Assembly: GCA_035646815.1 (NCBI GenBank) | Contig: DASRON010000034.1 | Location: forward strand, 1-9,659 | Direction of reading: 5' to 3' | Source of the DNA: GCA-002784865 sp035646815 | GTDB taxonomy: Bacteria; Patescibacteriota; Microgenomatia; Levybacterales; UBA12049 | Length of the DNA: 9,659 nucleotides | The notes under the pieces: model-generated | Database searches by the model: none | What the model was told of the DNA's origin: nothing | What the model saw: the letters and a program-made list of their open reading frames with translations, nothing else | Translations under genes and position numbers: made by a program | Shown: positions 6,807 to 9,659 of the stretch, piece after piece | How positions within the stretch are numbered: position 1 is the first letter of the stretch | How the letters are laid out: each line of letters begins with the position of its first letter

Positions 6807-8058
6807 CTGTTTTTTGCCCGTTTGAAATATATGTAATTTTTACACCAACTTGTTTTTCAATTTCTTTAAAATAATTTTTTGTTTCTTTTGGTAAACTAGA
6901 AAAGTTTTTTATTCCTGATGTTTTTTTATTCCATCCTTTTAAAGTTTTATATACAGGTTTTACTTTTGAAAGAAATATAGCATCACCGTCCCAATAGGAA
7001 ACTTTTTTACCATTTAGTTCGTAATGAGTGCAAATTTTTATTTCTTTAAACTCATCTAGAACATCAATTTTAGTTACAGCTATTTCTGTAAATCCGTTTA
7101 TTTTTGCTGCAAACCTAATCATTTCTGCATCAAACCATCCGCATCTTCTTTTTCTTCCTGTTGTTGCCCCAAATTCTGCTCCATCATGCTGAAGTTTTGC
7201 ACCAGATTTATCAAAAAGTTCAGTAGTAAAAGGTCCCTCACCAACTCTTGTCGTATATGCTTTTACAATTCCAATTATTTTATTTATTTTTTTAACCGAA
7301 ATACCTGCTCCTGCTGTAATGCCTCCTGAAAGAACCGTTGACGCTGAAACATAAGGATAAGTTCCCCAATCATTATCTAGAAATACACCTTGGGCCCCTT
7401 CAAAAATTATTTTTTGATTCTTATCAAGCGCTTTTTGCAATATTGGAAAAGGTTCTGCTATAAACTTTTCAATCTTTTTATATAATTTGCTAAAATCTTT
7501 TTCAATTTGTTTTTGATTAAGAGGTTTTTCTCCAAGAGCAATAAGAATTTTATTTTTTATTAAAAGTTGAGTTTTTAGTTTTTGAGAAAAAAGCTTTTTA
7601 TCCTTAAGATCATAAATCCTTATTCCGTTATAGCTTACTTTATCAGCATAAACAGGTCCTATTCCTCTTCCTGTTGTTCCAATTTTTCCTTTACTTTTAA
7701 TACTTTCGTAAAGTTTATCTAAAAGCTTGTGGTAGGGCATTATCAAATGACAACGAGGAGAAATTAAAATTCTATTATCAATTTTTAAACCTGCTTTTTG
7801 TAAACATTCTATTTCTTGAACTAAGGCTTCTAAATTTAAAACAACGCCATTTCCAATTACTGCTGTGCATTTTGGATTAAAAATTCCTGAGGGGATTAAG
7901 TGCATGGCAAATTTGCCATATTTATTTATAATAGTATGTCCTGCGTTGTTACCACCGTTAAATCTAATAACGTAATCAGCATTCTGAGAGAGAAAGTCAA
8001 TCATTTTTCCTTTTCCTTCATCTCCCCATTGAGAACCGATAACTAAAGATGCTGCCAT
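6787..8058 (-). CDS. purA: Adenylosuccinate synthetase
   Basis: PurA joins IMP and aspartate with GTP to form adenylosuccinate, the committed step to AMP. From the ATG at 8058 the protein has 423 residues, close to the usual 430. It opens with SLVIGSQWGDEGKGK, the GTP/IMP P-loop with catalytic Asp13, then NGGNNAGHTI with catalytic His41, GTTGRGIGP, FEGAQGVFLD, the segment TRVGEGPFTTEL and EFGATTGRKRRCGWFDA. The C-terminus (GVKITYISNGQKTDE) is also canonical. An in-frame ATG lies at 8127, but the extra 23 residues are hydrophobic and unlike the family, and they would overlap the dnaG promoter region, so I reject that start. No Shine-Dalgarno sequence precedes 8058; a promoter-like signal places transcription start only a few bases upstream. 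It is the first gene of the minus-strand operon. Confidence 0.96.
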   Translation of the reverse strand: MAASLVIGSQWGDEGKGKMIDFLSQNADYVIRFNGGNNAGHTIINKYGKFAMHLIPSGIFNPKCTAVIGNGVVLNLEALVQEIECLQKAGLKIDNRILISPRCHLIMPYHKLLDKLYESIKSKGKIGTTGRGIGPVYADKVSYNGIRIYDLKDKKLFSQKLKTQLLIKNKILIALGEKPLNQKQIEKDFSKLYKKIEKFIAEPFPILQKALDKNQKIIFEGAQGVFLDNDWGTYPYVSASTVLSGGITAGAGISVKKINKIIGIVKAYTTRVGEGPFTTELFDKSGAKLQHDGAEFGATTGRKRRCGWFDAEMIRFAAKINGFTEIAVTKIDVLDEFKEIKICTHYELNGKKVSYWDGDAIFLSKVKPVYKTLKGWNKKTSGIKNFSSLPKETKNYFKEIEKQVGVKITYISNGQKTDEVIKI

Positions 8059-8071
8059 AAAGACAATGGTT

Positions 8072-8100
8072 ATTGTAAATAACAAAGTCTTTAAAAGCAA
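8072..8100 (-). promoter_or_regulatory. Candidate sigma-70 promoter for purA and the purine operon
   Basis: Read on the minus strand, TTGCTT (8100-8095) and TACAAT (8077-8072) are separated by exactly 17 bases. The -10 matches 5 of 6 consensus positions; the -35 keeps only TTG. The -10 ends 13 bases before the purA ATG, so the leader would be about 6-8 bases, too short for a riboswitch or a normal Shine-Dalgarno sequence. Position in the divergent gap and mirror similarity to the dnaG signal support it; AT-rich DNA weakens it. Confidence 0.5.
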
Positions 8101-8109
8101 GTACTGAGA

Positions 8110-8138
8110 TTGTTCGTAAGTGTGCAAAATGATACAAT
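8110..8138 (+). promoter_or_regulatory. Candidate sigma-70 promoter for dnaG
   Basis: TTGTTC (8110-8115) and TACAAT (8133-8138) are separated by exactly 17 bases, and a TG at 8130-8131 gives an extended -10 (TGATACAAT). The -10 ends nine bases before the dnaG ATG, so transcription would begin at or within about three bases of the ATG, a leaderless or nearly leaderless mRNA. It is the mirror image of the purA promoter, with the same -10 hexamer. The -35 box is weak. Confidence 0.5.
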
Positions 8139-8147
8139 AGCCACACT

Positions 8148-9659
8148 ATGGATCAGGTTGCAATAATAAGAGAAAAGATAGATATTGTCTCTTTAATTTC
8201 AGAATTTATTACTCTTAAAAAAGCAGGAAGAAATTTTAAAGCAAATTGCCCTTTTCATAATGAAAAATCTCCTTCATTTGTAGTTTCTCCAGAACGTCAA
8301 ATTTGGCATTGTTTCGGATGTCAAAAAGGAGGAGACGCACTATCATTTTTAATGGAATATGAACACATAGAATTTCCTGAAGCGCTTAGGATTTTAGGCA
8401 AAAAGGTAGGAGTAGAAATAAAAGAAGTTTTTGGGTCACCTACTTTTTCTCAAAAAGAGAAAATATTTCAAATAAATAAGCAAGCAGCTAAGTTTTATAA
8501 TTATATTTTAACAAAACACATAATTGGTAAAAAATCACTTAACTATTTAACCCAAAAAAGAAATATTTCTGATAAGCTTATTGAAACTTATCAACTTGGT
8601 TTTTCCCCTGTTGCCGGAAACGCATTAACAAATTATCTAATAGATAAGAAAAAATACAATAAGAATGATTTACTTGATGCAGGAATTAGTTTTACAAGAG
8701 AAGGAAGAATATTTGATTTTTTTAAAGGAAGAATAATGTTTCCATTAATGAATCAACATGGAAACGTAGTTGGTTTTTCAGGAAGAATTCTAGAAGACAA
8801 TGTATCTTCTTTTTCTGGACCAAAATATATAAATACAAGAGATACGATTGTTTATCACAAAGGTAGTCAGTTTTTTGGATTAAACAATGCAAAAGAAGAG
8901 ATAAAAAACAAACAACAAGCAATCCTAGTGGAGGGAGAGTTTGATGTAATCTCTGCTTTTAAAGAAGGAATTAGAAATGTAATTGCAGTTAAAGGAACTG
9001 CCTTAACAGAAAATCAAGTTGCAATTCTTTCAAGATTTACTCCAAAAGTATCTCTTTGTTTAGATGTGGATTCAGCGGGATTTGAGGCAGTAAAAAGAAG
9101 CCTTTTAGTTTTAGAAAAAAGAGGACTTTTGACAACTGTAATAATTCCAAACGGTAAAGACCCTGATGAAGCAATCAAAAATGATTCTTTGGAATTTAAG
9201 AAGGCAATCAAAAATGATATTGGAGTATATGATTATTTAATAGAAAAGGCTTTAGTAGCAGTCAATAAAAAAGAAGCCTTAGGAAAAAGAAAAATAACAG
9301 ATGAGCTATTACCTTTTGTTGCTCAAATTTCAAATGAAGTATTAAAAGAACATTATTTAAAAAAGATAAGTGAAGAAATAGACACTTCTTATGAAAGTTT
9401 AAATAAAGAAGTTGAAAAATTACAGTCAGGTAAAAAAACAAACGAAATTTTATCTCCAAAAAAAGAGAAAAGAACAAGAAGAGAAGTTTTAGAAGAATAT
9501 TTAGTTGCATTAATTATACAAGCAGAGGATATAAGTTATGTTTTGGAAAGTGATTTAAAAAATTTTGAAAAATATAAATTTATAACTCTTTCATATAAAA
9601 AAATAATTGATAACTTAATAAATTTCTCAAAAGGAAAAAAGGAATTGGATATTAAAAAA
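8148..9659 (+). CDS. dnaG: DNA primase DnaG, C-terminus beyond the right edge
   Basis: DnaG synthesises RNA primers at the replication fork and works with the DnaB helicase. The frame is open from ATG 8148 to the window end, 504 codons with no stop. The N-terminal CHC2 zinc finger uses Cys34, His37, Cys55 and Cys58 (NCPFHNEKSPSF, WHCFGC). The catalytic core includes FFKGRIMFPL, VVGFSGR and PKYINT, and the Toprim fold carries LVEGEFD with Glu262 and LDVDSAG with Asp306 and Asp308 for metal binding. A Lys/Glu-rich stretch near residues 420-445 probably starts the linker to the helicase-binding domain. Bacterial DnaG usually has about 580-600 residues, so some 80-100 are likely missing. It is transcribed away from purA; no gene precedes it on its strand. 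No Shine-Dalgarno sequence is seen; a -10-like box ends nine bases before the ATG. Confidence 0.95.
   Translation, partial: MDQVAIIREKIDIVSLISEFITLKKAGRNFKANCPFHNEKSPSFVVSPERQIWHCFGCQKGGDALSFLMEYEHIEFPEALRILGKKVGVEIKEVFGSPTFSQKEKIFQINKQAAKFYNYILTKHIIGKKSLNYLTQKRNISDKLIETYQLGFSPVAGNALTNYLIDKKKYNKNDLLDAGISFTREGRIFDFFKGRIMFPLMNQHGNVVGFSGRILEDNVSSFSGPKYINTRDTIVYHKGSQFFGLNNAKEEIKNKQQAILVEGEFDVISAFKEGIRNVIAVKGTALTENQVAILSRFTPKVSLCLDVDSAGFEAVKRSLLVLEKRGLLTTVIIPNGKDPDEAIKNDSLEFKKAIKNDIGVYDYLIEKALVAVNKKEALGKRKITDELLPFVAQISNEVLKEHYLKKISEEIDTSYESLNKEVEKLQSGKKTNEILSPKKEKRTRREVLEEYLVALIIQAEDISYVLESDLKNFEKYKFITLSYKKIIDNLINFSKGKKELDIKK

Noticed and set aside
8059..8127. Upstream purA start giving a 23-residue hydrophobic N-terminal extension
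   Set aside because: The family starts at the MAASLVIGSQWGDEGKGK position; the extension resembles no PurA N-terminus, spans the candidate purA promoter and approaches the dnaG signal.
8059..8147. Purine riboswitch or PurR operator ahead of purA
   Set aside because: The gap is 89 bases, the predicted leader only a few bases, and no riboswitch core or recognisable operator is seen.
8722..9510. Three minus-strand open frames of 65-82 codons opposite dnaG
   Set aside because: All are antisense to conserved DnaG regions and rich in Leu/Phe, as expected for the reverse of Lys/Glu-rich coding sequence.
1..9659. Recoded UGA codon (Gly or Trp)
   Set aside because: No in-frame TGA occurs in any gene, tryptophans use TGG, glycines use GGN, and all visible stops are TAA.

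Overview
This is a low-GC bacterial window (roughly 30 % GC by eye) that is almost entirely coding. It holds seven adjacent minus-strand genes of purine nucleotide synthesis, transcribed right to left, and one divergent plus-strand gene, DNA primase, at the right edge. The zinc-finger/Toprim DnaG makes the source bacterial. Short spacers, lysine- and isoleucine-rich proteins, few Shine-Dalgarno sequences and a PurF-PurN fusion suggest a reduced genome. A Patescibacteria/CPR lineage is my best guess, but it is an inference. No gene has an in-frame TGA and all six visible stop codons are TAA, so the UGA=Gly code of Gracilibacteria/Absconditabacteria is unlikely.

Layout in transcription order on the minus strand: purA (adenylosuccinate synthetase), a Cof-type HAD phosphatase overlapping it by 20 nt, purB (adenylosuccinate lyase), purE, purC, a 680-residue gene fusing PurF (amidophosphoribosyltransferase) to PurN (GAR formyltransferase), and purD, which runs off the left edge. 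On the plus strand, dnaG starts 89 bases from purA and runs off the right edge. No gene-free stretch exceeds 90 bases. I see no RNA genes, mobile elements, CRISPR arrays or terminators.

How the genes work together: the PurF half of the fusion makes phosphoribosylamine, PurD converts it to GAR, and the PurN half formylates GAR. Steps 1, 2 and 3 are thus encoded by one fusion gene and a gene one base away. PurE and PurC act in the middle of the pathway and end at SAICAR. PurB cleaves SAICAR to AICAR and also completes the PurA branch from IMP to AMP. Genes for PurL/Q/S, PurM, PurH and PurK are absent here and may lie beyond the left edge.

The purA/dnaG gap holds two back-to-back promoter-like signals, each with a TACAAT -10 box and 17-base spacer, placed so close to the start codons that the mRNAs would have almost no leader. 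The most interesting items are the PurF-PurN fusion beside purD, the altered Fe-S ligand set of PurF, the near-leaderless promoters, and a perfect 8-bp inverted repeat with the purC start codon in its loop.
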